This document shows positions 1 to 8,637 of a stretch of 64,000 bases of DNA, piece by piece (the first letter of the stretch is position 1; each line of letters opens with the position of its first letter). The notes under the pieces are model-generated. The model was not told where the DNA came from and searched no databases. It worked only from the letters and a program-made list of their open reading frames with translations. A program made the translations under genes and the position numbers. This stretch comes from Pectobacterium parmentieri (GTDB taxonomy: Bacteria > Pseudomonadota > Gammaproteobacteria > Enterobacterales > Enterobacteriaceae), in the NCBI RefSeq assembly GCF_001742145.1, contig NZ_CP015749.1:2170001-2234000 (forward strand). The letters run 5' to 3'.

Positions 1-362
1 TGCTGGTGGCGGATGAACCCACTACCGCGCTTGATGTCATCACCCAGCAACAGGTATTGCGCGTCTTACAGGAACGTAGTGCACAGCCGGATGCACCTGC
101 ACTGCTGTTTATTACGCATGATATTGCCGTCGCCGCCCAGCTCTGCCAACGCGGTCTGGTGATGGAAAATGGTCAGATCGTTGAATCCGGCAGTATGCTG
201 CAACTACTGAATGCACCACAGCATCCTTATACCCGTCGTTTGGTAGCTGCAGCCCGTCGCGCTGACGATGTTTTATCAACCAATGTTTTATCAACCAATG
301 TTTTACCCATCAATATCTTACCCACCAATGTGTTACCCGTTGCCGGAGCGCTTGCTGGATGA
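1..362 (+). CDS. ABC transporter ATPase, nickel/dipeptide type (C-terminal part)
   Basis: Only the C-terminal end lies in the window; the frame is open at the left edge. The visible part begins at the Walker B motif (LLVADEPTTALD) and continues to the H-loop (FITHD). It ends with the PYTRRL motif typical of the C-terminal region of DppD/NikD/OppD-type ATPases. It would power import of a peptide or a metal-ligand complex from the inner face of the membrane. The stop overlaps the start of the next ATPase gene (ATGA), so the two are translationally coupled and probably form a heterodimer. After the conserved domain comes a low-complexity tail of about five near-identical pentapeptides (VLSTN, VLSTN, VLPIN, ILPTN, VLPVA). 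The substrate cannot be read from this fragment; the operon suggests a metal complex or a peptide. Confidence 0.9.
   Translation, partial: LVADEPTTALDVITQQQVLRVLQERSAQPDAPALLFITHDIAVAAQLCQRGLVMENGQIVESGSMLQLLNAPQHPYTRRLVAAARRADDVLSTNVLSTNVLPINILPTNVLPVAGALAG
270..344 (+). repeat. in-frame tandem 15-bp repeat at the end of an ATPase gene
   Basis: Five consecutive 15-bp units begin with GTTTTATCAACCAAT. The first two are identical and the next three diverge progressively. Each encodes one pentapeptide of the VLSTN type. A unit length divisible by three means copy-number change would not shift the frame. Confidence 0.9.
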
Positions 363-1177
363 ATCCCCTCCTGCATGCGGTTCCTTCACCGTTTTTAAGC
401 CTTGAGCACGTCAGTCGCTATCGTCAGACGTCGAACTTACCGTGGCAAAAAGCCGATCCTGCCAGCGCGATTTTTCACGATCTGTCGCTACATTTACACC
501 GTCACGAGCGCGTCGGGCTGGTCGGTGCCTCGGGCTGCGGTAAATCTACATTACTGAAAACGCTGCTCGCACTTGAAGCGCCGGAGAGTGGCGCGGTGTA
601 CTGCGACGGTAACCTGATTAAACCCGGTTCGGTACGTTCGTTGCTTTGGTATCGCCGCCGCGTTCAATATATTCCGCAAGATCCAGCCGGTTCGCTCGCC
701 CCACGCCAGCGCGTCGCCGATCTTCTCACTGAGCCGCTGAAGCGCCTGCGTCCTGGTGAAAATGTATCAGCGTGTCTGCGCGACGTCATGGAACAAGTCG
801 AACTCAGCACAACGCTGCTGGACAACGCCGCAGGGCAACTTTCCGGTGGGCAGGCACAGCGTGTCGCACTGGCGCGAGCGCTGATTATTCGTCCCGATTT
901 TTTACTGGCGGATGAACCCGTCAGCGGCCTGGATTTGCCGTTACGTGAACAGATCAAAACCCTGCTGCAACAGGTCACTGAACAAAACAAGATGGGGTTG
1001 CTGATGGTATCGCACGACATTTCCATGCTCGCCGGGCTGTGCGACCGAATGCTGGTTATGGACAGCGGGTGTATCATCGAAGATCGTCCCACGGCTGCGG
1101 TGCTAACTTCACCGCAGCAGCCGCACACGGCCCGTTTGTTGCAGGCCGTGCCCGCACTGTCGGCCTTAGGCTATTAG
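359..1177 (+). CDS. ABC transporter ATPase, nickel/dipeptide type (second subunit)
   Basis: This is a complete 272-residue ATPase. It has Walker A (GASGCGKST, about residue 57), the ABC signature ([15 protein letters not shown], about 160), Walker B (FLLADEPVSGLD) and the H-loop (VSHD). Its length and the PQQPHTARLLQAV tail fit the DppF/NikE/CntF class. It starts inside the stop codon of the upstream ATPase gene, so the two make a typical D/F pair. The binding protein and fused permease encoded downstream complete the transporter. About 100 bp separate it from the MFS gene. The family is clear; metal-chelate versus peptide substrate is open. Confidence 0.9.
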   Translation: MNPLLHAVPSPFLSLEHVSRYRQTSNLPWQKADPASAIFHDLSLHLHRHERVGLVGASGCGKSTLLKTLLALEAPESGAVYCDGNLIKPGSVRSLLWYRRRVQYIPQDPAGSLAPRQRVADLLTEPLKRLRPGENVSACLRDVMEQVELSTTLLDNAAGQLSGGQAQRVALARALIIRPDFLLADEPVSGLDLPLREQIKTLLQQVTEQNKMGLLMVSHDISMLAGLCDRMLVMDSGCIIEDRPTAAVLTSPQQPHTARLLQAVPALSALGY

Positions 1178-1227
1178 CTCGCTGAAAACACCCGTTTTAC
1201 AATAAAATATCACGTCAATAACACATT

Positions 1228-1247
1228 TCCCCATAACGGGGATTTTT
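1228..1247 (+). terminator. small hairpin plus T-run between ATPase and MFS genes
   Basis: A 5-bp stem (TCCCC/GGGGA) with loop ATAAC is followed at once by five T. It is too small for a strong terminator, but it could lower expression of the downstream genes of the operon. Confidence 0.35.
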
Positions 1248-1277
1248 ATCACGGCTTGTTCTATAACGGATGATTAA

Positions 1278-2525
1278 ATGTCAGACCTTACCGCCAACCG
1301 CGGCCCACGGCCTTACCCTCCGCTGCTTCTGGGTAGCCAGCTTGTTTTCAACATTGGCTTTTATGCCGTTGTGCCGTTTCTGGCAATTTTCCTGCGCGAT
1401 GACATGCTGCTTTCCGGCTGGGCTATCGGGATAGTGATTGGTCTACGCACCTTTTCTCAGCAGGGCATGTTTTTAGTCGGCGGCGCGCTGGCGGACCGCT
1501 TCGGCGCACGCGTGATTATCCTGTGCGGCTGCGTGGTGCGCATCAGCGGCTATTTACTGCTGGCGCTGGGCGACTCGCTGTGGCCGATCATCCTCGGTGC
1601 CTGTCTGACGGGTGTTGGTGGTGCCCTGTTCTCTCCCGCCATTGAAGCGCTGATGGCGCAGGCCGGGACGCAAAGCGAAAAAGAGGGAAAACGCAGCCGC
1701 TCCGAGTGGTTCGCCCTGTTTGCCATTTGCGGCGAACTGGGTGCCGTACTGGGGCCGTTGCTCGGCTCAGTGCTGGCCGGGTACGGATTCCAGCGTGTGG
1801 CGCTAGCCGGTGCGGGCGTGTTTGTCATCGCGCTTATTATCCTGTTTTTCAGCCTGCCGCCAACGCAGCGTAATCGGGAAGAATTACAGATTGCCCCGTG
1901 GTGGGAGACCTTTCGCCAACGGCGCTTTGTTGCGTTTATCATCGCCTACAGCGCTTACCTGTTCAGCTACAACCAGCTCTATCTGGCACTGCCGGTTGAA
2001 CTGCATCGCTCCGGCAGCAGCGAGAAAGACCTCGGCCCACTGTTTGTGCTGGCCTCACTGCTGGTGATCGGGTTACAGCTCCCACTGGCGCGTTTTGCCC
2101 GCCGGGTTGGCGCGGCACGCATGCTGCCATTGGGTTTCGCGTTGTTGGCAGCCTCATTCCTTAGCGTCGCACTGTTTGCCTCCAGTACGCCGCCGGAGGG
2201 ATGGCAACGTCTGCTTCCCGCTATCTCATTAATTACCCTGCTGACACTGGGGCAGATGCTGATCGTACCTGTTGGGATGGACCTCATTCCCCGCTTTGCT
2301 AATAACCAGAACCTGGGTGCGCACTATGGCGCATTGGCATCAATGGGCGGCATCGCCGTGCTGGTCGGTAATTTTATACTCGGTAGCCAACTCGATCGAG
2401 CACTGACGCCATCACCACAGGCTGCCATTCCGTGGGTGCTGCTCGCCGCCGTACCCTTGTGCAGTTCACTGGCCATGCTGGTTATCTGCCGCCCGTTTAA
2501 ATCCGCTTCAACCATAAATGGATAA
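1278..2525 (+). CDS. MFS efflux transporter inside a metal/peptide ABC operon
   Basis: This 415-residue protein has about twelve hydrophobic segments. The MFS motif between TM2 and TM3 is visible (GGALADRFGARV, about residues 71-82), and a long basic loop lies mid-protein (residues about 195-210). The overall look is that of MdtH-like drug/proton antiporters. Its end overlaps the longest reading frame of the next gene, so it is in the operon. In staphylopine (Cnt) loci an MFS protein of this kind, CntE, exports the metallophore that the neighbouring ABC transporter brings back. That role is inferred from position only, and a drug exporter is the alternative. The start is ATG at 1278, with only a weak ribosome-binding site. 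Confidence 0.85.
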   Translation: MSDLTANRGPRPYPPLLLGSQLVFNIGFYAVVPFLAIFLRDDMLLSGWAIGIVIGLRTFSQQGMFLVGGALADRFGARVIILCGCVVRISGYLLLALGDSLWPIILGACLTGVGGALFSPAIEALMAQAGTQSEKEGKRSRSEWFALFAICGELGAVLGPLLGSVLAGYGFQRVALAGAGVFVIALIILFFSLPPTQRNREELQIAPWWETFRQRRFVAFIIAYSAYLFSYNQLYLALPVELHRSGSSEKDLGPLFVLASLLVIGLQLPLARFARRVGAARMLPLGFALLAASFLSVALFASSTPPEGWQRLLPAISLITLLTLGQMLIVPVGMDLIPRFANNQNLGAHYGALASMGGIAVLVGNFILGSQLDRALTPSPQAAIPWVLLAAVPLCSSLAMLVICRPFKSASTING

Positions 2526-2535
2526 GGATAGACTG

Positions 2536-4044
2536 ATGAAGAGTCGTAACCTCCTGTGGCCCGTTTCCGGCCTGCTGTCAGCCACACTGCTGCTTTCAGG
2601 TTGCTTTAATGAACCGGAAGAAAACCACGCCTCACATCATGACGGTCGAATCAAACTGGCGATGCTCCAGCCACCGCGCTCCGGCCTAACGCCGCTGAGC
2701 GATGACGCCTTTAAACTGTCACGCTGGAGTACGGCGGAAACGCTGGTGGTGCTCGACAAACTTGGTGAAGCTCAGCCCGCGCTGGCGACAAAATGGCAAC
2801 AGATCGATGATAAATCCTGGCGTTTTGAACTGCGTCCGAACGTCCATTTTCATGACAACACCACGTTAAACGCCGACACGGTAGTAAATGCGCTGACCGT
2901 TGCGTCCACCGCCGCCCCCAAGCCACGTATTCTGGACGGCGTGCAGTTAACGATAAAAGCCGACGGAGACAACGCCGTTATCGTTTCCACTGCGAAACCA
3001 GACCCGCTGCTGCCACAGCGCTTATCCAGCCCACAGTTGGCGATCCTCTCTACACGTGCTTACGGTAAAAATCGTGTCGTTAACCCGATCAACACCGGAA
3101 GCGGCCCGTTCGCTTTGCGTAGCGTCACGGGCACCAGCAGCGCGGTATTGGATCGATTCGACGGTTACTGGGGTGAGAAAGCACAGGCCAGCGGTATCGA
3201 TGTCAGCTTTGTGTCCGATGGTGCAGCACGTGCTGCCGCCTTACGTACCGGCACGGCCGATATTGTCGAAGCCATTCCAGTTTCTCAGGCTCCGCTGCTG
3301 GATCAATCGCTGGTGCATGAAGTCCCCATGCCGCGCACCAACACGTTGTATCTGAATACGCGTCATGGCGTGATGCAAGATCCCACGATGCGTGCTGCCG
3401 TGCGGGATGCGATCAACCGCCAGCAGTTAGTCGATAACGTTTATGAGAAGCGTGCCGATGTCGCCCAAGGGCTATTAGGCCCCGCGCTGCCATGGGCTGC
3501 CGAGTTGCGCCAGCCCGTACCTAACCCAGTCAAAGCCAGTACACCCGCAGGGGCAACCATCACGTTAGCCACCTTCAGCGATCGCGCCGAGTTACCTGAA
3601 GTCGCAGTCTATCTGGCCCAGCAACTCACCGCCGCTGGATTTACGGTGAAGCAGGTCGTCCGTGAGTATGCGCAGATTGAGTCCGACGCGCTGGCAGGCA
3701 AGTTTGACGCCTTTATTTTATCGCGTGCAACGGTGCTAGATTCTGGCGATCCCGTTGCTTACCTGTACAGTGATTTCGCCTGTGAAGGATCGTTCAATAT
3801 CGCTCAGTTGTGCCGCCCGGAAATCGATCAGGCGCTGCAAAAAGCGGCTGCGATCCCGGCTGGAGAAGCACGCCGTCAGGCCATTATGCAGGCTGAAAAT
3901 CTAATTCTTGCCAGCGATGCCGCAATCCCTATGCTGCATGAGCGCGTCATTCAGGGTGAAGGCGCACAGGTAAAAGACGCACTGCGCGATCCGCGCGAAC
4001 GCACACTGATCAATGCAGCCACGCATATTGCCGCAGCAAAATAA
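2536..4044 (+). CDS. periplasmic lipoprotein binding protein, NikA/DppA/CntA family
   Basis: This 502-residue extracellular solute-binding protein belongs to family 5, which binds peptides, nickel or metal chelates. I start it at the ATG at 2536, not at 2518. The later start has AAGGA seven bases upstream and gives a clean lipoprotein signal peptide ending in the lipobox LLSGC, so the protein should be anchored in the membrane. Family features include the WRFELRPNVHFHDNTTLNADTVVNAL block (residues about 95-120) and a GSGPFAL segment. The two ATPases and the fused permease are its partners. The ligand is not readable. The presence of an exporter gene argues for a secreted chelator coming back with metal. 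Confidence 0.85.
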   Translation: MKSRNLLWPVSGLLSATLLLSGCFNEPEENHASHHDGRIKLAMLQPPRSGLTPLSDDAFKLSRWSTAETLVVLDKLGEAQPALATKWQQIDDKSWRFELRPNVHFHDNTTLNADTVVNALTVASTAAPKPRILDGVQLTIKADGDNAVIVSTAKPDPLLPQRLSSPQLAILSTRAYGKNRVVNPINTGSGPFALRSVTGTSSAVLDRFDGYWGEKAQASGIDVSFVSDGAARAAALRTGTADIVEAIPVSQAPLLDQSLVHEVPMPRTNTLYLNTRHGVMQDPTMRAAVRDAINRQQLVDNVYEKRADVAQGLLGPALPWAAELRQPVPNPVKASTPAGATITLATFSDRAELPEVAVYLAQQLTAAGFTVKQVVREYAQIESDALAGKFDAFILSRATVLDSGDPVAYLYSDFACEGSFNIAQLCRPEIDQALQKAAAIPAGEARRQAIMQAENLILASDAAIPMLHERVIQGEGAQVKDALRDPRERTLINAATHIAAAK

Positions 4045-4081
4045 CGGGTAACGCACCGATAACCAGAAAGATGAAGAATCT

Positions 4082-5860
4082 ATGAGCGAATCGCTGTACT
4101 GCCGCACCTGTGCCCACATTAACCAGACGCAACGCCCACGATATGGCGTGCTGATCCCGTTGTTTTCGCGACTGCTGACGCTGGCAGGGATTGTGGTGCT
4201 GATTGGTATGCTGCCGTGGTTATCCGGTCAGGACCCGGCGCTGGCACTGCTGCGCGCCCGTTCTGGTGAACAGGAAGCAACGGCAGAAACACTAAACGCG
4301 ATTCGTCAGTCGCTCGGGCTGGATCAAGGCCCGTTGCAGTTGCTATTGAACTGGTTGACGGGCCTGTTACACGGCGATGCAGGCAACTCCTGGGTTTCAG
4401 GTCAACCCGTGCTCCCAGGCATGTTGCAGGCAGCAGGCGTATCGCTCACGCTGATGGCCTCTTCGGCGCTGGTGGCTTTCACACTGGCTGCTGCGCTATG
4501 CGTCCCAACTTTTCGGCAGGGATTGCGTGGTCATATTCATCGTTCAGGTGGTCTGTTTGCCGCCTTATTTACCGCACTGCCCGAATTCCTGCTAGCGTCG
4601 TTTCTACTGGTCGTCGGTGCTGTCTGGCTACAGTGGTTCCCACCTTATGGCTGGTTGGGGCTGCATTACGCGGTGCTGCCGTCGCTGGCACTCGGTATTC
4701 CGGCAGGCGGTTACCTTGGCCGGATTATTGCCGATGCGCTCTCCGCCACTTTTAGCGAAAATTGGTTAACGACCTGGAGCGTCGCAGGGGTGAACCGGCG
4801 TCATATCGCGCTGGCAGTGCTGAAACGCACGCTGCCCAGCGTGATGCCGCTGGTCGGGTTGGTACTGGTATCGCTGACTGGCGGCGCGATTGCCGTCGAA
4901 AAAGTGTTCGCCATTCCCGGTTTAGGACGCGCAACGCTGGGTGCCGCTGCCGCACAGGATCTCCCCGCATTGCAGGTCGGCGTGCTGATCTTACTCCTTA
5001 TTGCCTCGCTAGCTGGCATGGCGGCTGGTGGTGTGCGACTGCTGATCCTCGGACGCGCACTGCGCAGCGGAGCGATGCCCGTGCCGGAAGAACGCGGTAG
5101 CCCCGTGTCTCGTCACGCCATCTGGCTACCGATTGTCTGCGTACTGCTGCTGGCACTTCTGCTACTCGCTGGCCTGCCGCGCGATCCCGTCACCTCTGCC
5201 TTTTTGCGTCTGCAACCGCCTTCATTCGCGCTGCCCTTTGGTGCCGACGCCATGGGGCGTGATTTACTGGCGCGCGTCGCACACGGTACGTTGAATACCT
5301 GCCTGTTAGCACTGGCGGTATCGCTGGCCTGTCTCGTGATTGGCCTGTTGGTCGGGCTGTTCCCGCGTTTGCTCACCGGCCCCATCGAAGTCACTAACGC
5401 CCTGCCACCGGTGATCGCCGGGCTGCTGGTTGCCGCCGTCAACGGCCCAACGGCCACAGGTGCGGCGATTGCGGTCATCGCCGTCAGTTGGGCGCCACTC
5501 GCGGCCCACACGGCAGCGCTGGTCGCTGAAATTAATGCGCGCCCTTATATTCGAATGTTGCCGATACTCGGCGTAGGCCCAATACGACGTAGCCTGTTCT
5601 ATATTCTGCCCGCACTGACTGGCCCGCTTTTTCGTCACGCCATGCTGCGGCTGCCAGGCATCGCGCTGGCGCTGGCATCGCTCGGCTTTTTAGGGCTGGG
5701 CGCGTCACCGCCGACGCCGGAGTGGGGACGCGTATTGGCGGAAGGTATGCCGTATATCGAACGCGCCTTCTGGGGCGTACTGGCACCGGCTGCCGCGCTC
5801 GGCGTGCTGTCGATACTGGCGGTGAGCGCAGCGAATCTCTCCGGTCGCCACAAGCACTAG
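4082..5860 (+). CDS. fused ABC permease (NikB-NikC-like double permease)
   Basis: This 592-residue protein carries both permease subunits of a peptide/nickel-type ABC transporter in one chain. The first half (residues about 25-320) resembles DppB/NikB, with an EAA-like loop near GRIIADALSATFSENWLTT. A new hydrophobic start at about residue 345 opens the second half. That half resembles DppC/NikC, including FGADAMGRDLLARVAHGT and GLGASPPTPEWGRVLAEGM. In most members of the family these are two genes. The frame is open throughout, so this is a true fusion and not a frameshift. It follows the binding-protein gene by 37 bp and closes the operon. Confidence 0.85.
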   Translation: MSESLYCRTCAHINQTQRPRYGVLIPLFSRLLTLAGIVVLIGMLPWLSGQDPALALLRARSGEQEATAETLNAIRQSLGLDQGPLQLLLNWLTGLLHGDAGNSWVSGQPVLPGMLQAAGVSLTLMASSALVAFTLAAALCVPTFRQGLRGHIHRSGGLFAALFTALPEFLLASFLLVVGAVWLQWFPPYGWLGLHYAVLPSLALGIPAGGYLGRIIADALSATFSENWLTTWSVAGVNRRHIALAVLKRTLPSVMPLVGLVLVSLTGGAIAVEKVFAIPGLGRATLGAAAAQDLPALQVGVLILLLIASLAGMAAGGVRLLILGRALRSGAMPVPEERGSPVSRHAIWLPIVCVLLLALLLLAGLPRDPVTSAFLRLQPPSFALPFGADAMGRDLLARVAHGTLNTCLLALAVSLACLVIGLLVGLFPRLLTGPIEVTNALPPVIAGLLVAAVNGPTATGAAIAVIAVSWAPLAAHTAALVAEINARPYIRMLPILGVGPIRRSLFYILPALTGPLFRHAMLRLPGIALALASLGFLGLGASPPTPEWGRVLAEGMPYIERAFWGVLAPAAALGVLSILAVSAANLSGRHKH

Positions 5861-5886
5861 CCGCACGCTTCGCTTCATGAGCGTTT

Positions 5887-5912
5887 ACCCGCCAGATTTG
5901 ACGATGGCGGGT
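5887..5912 (+). terminator. hairpin downstream of the fused permease gene
   Basis: A perfect 8-bp stem (ACCCGCCA/TGGCGGGT) with a 10-base loop lies 26 bp after the stop. There is no clear T-run, so it may act as a weak terminator or an RNA 3' end protector. Confidence 0.45.
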
Positions 5913-5995
5913 CAGTGCATCTTCAGTTACGCTGTTAGCTAACCTCTGCCGAAGTACAGAATATGAATAGTGCAGAGTGTGAATAAGGAGAGAAT

Positions 5996-7456
5996 ATGCA
6001 TAGCAGCGAATCCCACATCAGCCTCACCGTCACTCAGGCTCTGGATAAACTGGAAGCGCTGTATGATGATGCCGTCTCAGCACTGCGCGACGCCATCGGA
6101 GACTTCATCAACCACGGTACGCTGCCCGATGCCAGCGCGCGTGCAGCAGGATTATTTTCCTACCCCGCCTTACGCGTAAGTTGGAACGGTGAATCAACCG
6201 GACATCCGCGGCATCGTGCCTATGGGCGTTTTACCCATCCCGGCAGTTATTCTACCACCGTCACCCGTCCCGCATTTTTGCGTGCTTATCTCGCGGAACA
6301 ATTGACGCTGCTGGAAGGTGATTATGATGTCACCATTGAAGTCAGCCCGTCACAGCAGGAAATTCCGTTTCCCTACGTGCTCGACGGTTCCGATCTGATC
6401 CTTGACCGTTCCATGAGCGCGGGCATCGCGAAACATTTCCCGACCACGGAGCTGTCACAGATTGGAGACGAGACGGCTGATGGCCTGTATCATGCCACCA
6501 CTACATCGCCATTGTCGCATTTTGACGCGCTGCGTACCGACTTCTCGCTAGCTCGCCTTCGTCACTATACCGGTACACCCGTAGAGCACATTCAGCCGTT
6601 CATCCTCTTCACCAACTACACCCGCTATGTTGATGAGTTTGTGCGCTGGGCCTGTGCGCAAATTGCCGATCCCGCTAGCCCCTACGAGGCGCTGTCCTGC
6701 GCGGGTGGTATCTATATCACGGCCGAGACGCCCAACCCCGAACAGACCGTGTCCGATCTGGCCTGGAAAAACCACCAGATGCCCGCCTATCATCTGATCC
6801 CCCGCCACGGGAAAGGCATTACGATGGTCAACATCGGTGTCGGACCTTCCAATGCGAAAACCATCTGCGATCATCTCGCGGTAATGCGCCCGCATGCCTG
6901 GTTGATGATCGGCCACTGCGGCGGCCTGCGGGAAAGTCAGTCTATTGGCGATTATGTGCTGGCACATGCTTATCTGCGTGACGATCATGTACTGGACGCC
7001 GTTTTACCGCCGGATATCCCGATCCCCAGCATCGCCGAGGTGCAGCGCGCGTTGTACGACGCCACCAAGATGGTCAGCGGTATGCCGGGGGAAGAAGTGA
7101 AGCAACGCCTGCGCACTGGCACCGTGGTCACCACCGACGATCGCAATTGGGAGTTACGCTACGCCGCTTCCGCCCTGCGGTTTAATCTCAGCCGCGCCGT
7201 TGCAGTGGATATGGAAAGCGCGACGATTGCCGCACAGGGTTATCGCTTCCGCGTGCCTTACGGTACGCTGCTGTGCGTCTCAGATAAGCCGTTGCACGGT
7301 GAGATCAAACTGCCGGGACAGGCGAACCGTTTCTATGAAGGGGCGATTTCGGAGCATTTGCAGATTGGTATCTGCGCCATCGATCTACTGCGAGCGGAAA
7401 GTGACAAGCTGCATTCGCGCAAGCTCCGCACCTTTAACGAGCCACCGTTCCGCTAA
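5996..7456 (+). CDS. amn: AMP nucleosidase
   Basis: This 486-residue protein matches E. coli Amn in length and sequence layout. The enzyme is cytoplasmic, hydrolyses AMP to adenine and ribose 5-phosphate, and helps balance adenylate pools. An N-terminal AMP-nucleosidase domain (about residues 10-190) is followed by a purine-phosphorylase-like catalytic domain. That domain contains GVGPSNAKTICDHL (about 280), GHCGGLRESQ (about 303) and AVDMESATIAAQGYR (about 400), where the Glu of MESAT is the family's ribose-contacting residue. A good ribosome-binding site (AAGGAG) precedes the ATG. It appears to be a single-gene unit on its own promoter. Confidence 0.95.
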   Translation: MHSSESHISLTVTQALDKLEALYDDAVSALRDAIGDFINHGTLPDASARAAGLFSYPALRVSWNGESTGHPRHRAYGRFTHPGSYSTTVTRPAFLRAYLAEQLTLLEGDYDVTIEVSPSQQEIPFPYVLDGSDLILDRSMSAGIAKHFPTTELSQIGDETADGLYHATTTSPLSHFDALRTDFSLARLRHYTGTPVEHIQPFILFTNYTRYVDEFVRWACAQIADPASPYEALSCAGGIYITAETPNPEQTVSDLAWKNHQMPAYHLIPRHGKGITMVNIGVGPSNAKTICDHLAVMRPHAWLMIGHCGGLRESQSIGDYVLAHAYLRDDHVLDAVLPPDIPIPSIAEVQRALYDATKMVSGMPGEEVKQRLRTGTVVTTDDRNWELRYAASALRFNLSRAVAVDMESATIAAQGYRFRVPYGTLLCVSDKPLHGEIKLPGQANRFYEGAISEHLQIGICAIDLLRAESDKLHSRKLRTFNEPPFR

Positions 7457-7579
7457 TTGCATGAGTTTTTTGTTAGGACAGGCGACCGTATTTATGCGCT
7501 CGCCTGAACTGGCATGACGTTTTCTTCACAGGGATAAAGCGTGATAATCAAGCACTCATATTAACGCCAGTAAGAGAGG

Positions 7580-8518
7580 TTACTTACGCGCCGCAATCAT
7601 TTTCGGATTACGGTTGAAATAGCGCGTAAATGCCAGGCTGAAATTAGCAGGATGCCGATAGCCGACTTGCCAGGCCGTCTGCGCTACCTGAAACCCCAGC
7701 TCCAATAGCTGGTGCGCCCGTTCCATCCGCATCCGTAATAGCATCTGCCCCGGTGTAGTCGCGAAACAGCGGTGAAACCCAAGTTTGAGCCGGGATTCAC
7801 TCATGCCCGCCTGAGCCGCAATGCAAGCCAGCGTCAGCGGTTCCGGCAGATGTTCCCGCATCCAGCAACATACCTGCTCCAACAGCTCTCGCTCTTGTGG
7901 ATGAATAGCGTCACGCCTGTCTTTCGGTTGCAGGAGATACCGATACTGTGACAGCAGGCTTAACGCATGAATATGGCGATTCAGCGGGTCGGCGTCGCTA
8001 CACAGCGCATTGACATGCATCTGACTGGCCGCAGATACCGATGTAAACGCGTACAGCCGCACGTCATCGCCACTGAATAGTTGTTCCGAACAGGCTAAAC
8101 CAAAATAACGTGCCGCCGCCGTTTTCTCCACCAGCAGCCGTAACTGATCGACATGCTGCTGAGCCTGATAACGGCGTTCGCCCACACAGGAGCCAAACGC
8201 CGTGATAGTGACATGTTGCTCACGAAACCAGACCTGTGATCCGCTGCTATCGCAATAGGTCGACTCCCCTGCCAGCGCAAACGTCATGACCAGCATTGGC
8301 TGTGAATGTGGGTTCTGCGTTTCCTCCACCCATGCACGACGTGGGCGATATTGTGAACGAGCTAACGACAGGCCGGCATCAATACGGCTGAAATCCGACC
8401 AGCATTCACCGATGTCATCTGGCAAAGTGCGGCGTGAACCAGAGATGTCAACCTCATTCGCACAGCATCGATCGCCTGCTGGTTTTTCACTTCGCCTCTG
8501 TCGCTGTCTTTGCATCAT
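7580..8518 (-). CDS. AraC-family regulator, PchR-like
   Basis: This regulator of about 312 residues has a C-terminal AraC DNA-binding domain with two helix-turn-helix units. They are visible around LTLACIAAQAGMSESRLKLGF and VAQTAWQVGYRHPANFSLAF. Its N-terminal region resembles the siderophore-responsive PchR group. The start is placed at one of two adjacent ATG codons (8518/8515) behind AAGGGAAG. The longer frame to 8599 would run through the probable Fur box. The gene is divergent from a methyltransferase gene across that Fur-like site. Regulators of this group usually activate iron-uptake or siderophore genes when they bind the siderophore, and the adjacent methyltransferase gene is the obvious candidate target. 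Confidence 0.85.
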   Translation of the reverse strand: MMQRQRQRRSEKPAGDRCCANEVDISGSRRTLPDDIGECWSDFSRIDAGLSLARSQYRPRRAWVEETQNPHSQPMLVMTFALAGESTYCDSSGSQVWFREQHVTITAFGSCVGERRYQAQQHVDQLRLLVEKTAAARYFGLACSEQLFSGDDVRLYAFTSVSAASQMHVNALCSDADPLNRHIHALSLLSQYRYLLQPKDRRDAIHPQERELLEQVCCWMREHLPEPLTLACIAAQAGMSESRLKLGFHRCFATTPGQMLLRMRMERAHQLLELGFQVAQTAWQVGYRHPANFSLAFTRYFNRNPKMIAARK

Positions 8519-8565
8519 CTTCCCTTGCCGTTTCGCATATGAAAAACGCCGTCTCGCATAACAAT

Positions 8566-8584
8566 GAACATAATAACCATTCTC
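8566..8584. promoter_or_regulatory. probable Fur box between divergent genes
   Basis: GAACATAATAACCATTCTC matches the 19-bp Fur consensus at 14 positions. It lies between the AraC-type regulator gene and the methyltransferase gene, placed to repress both when iron is sufficient. Confidence 0.6.
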
Positions 8585-8637
8585 ATTTATAGATAGCATA
8601 TTCCCTATCGACTGACCATCAATGAGAAAGATCGCTT

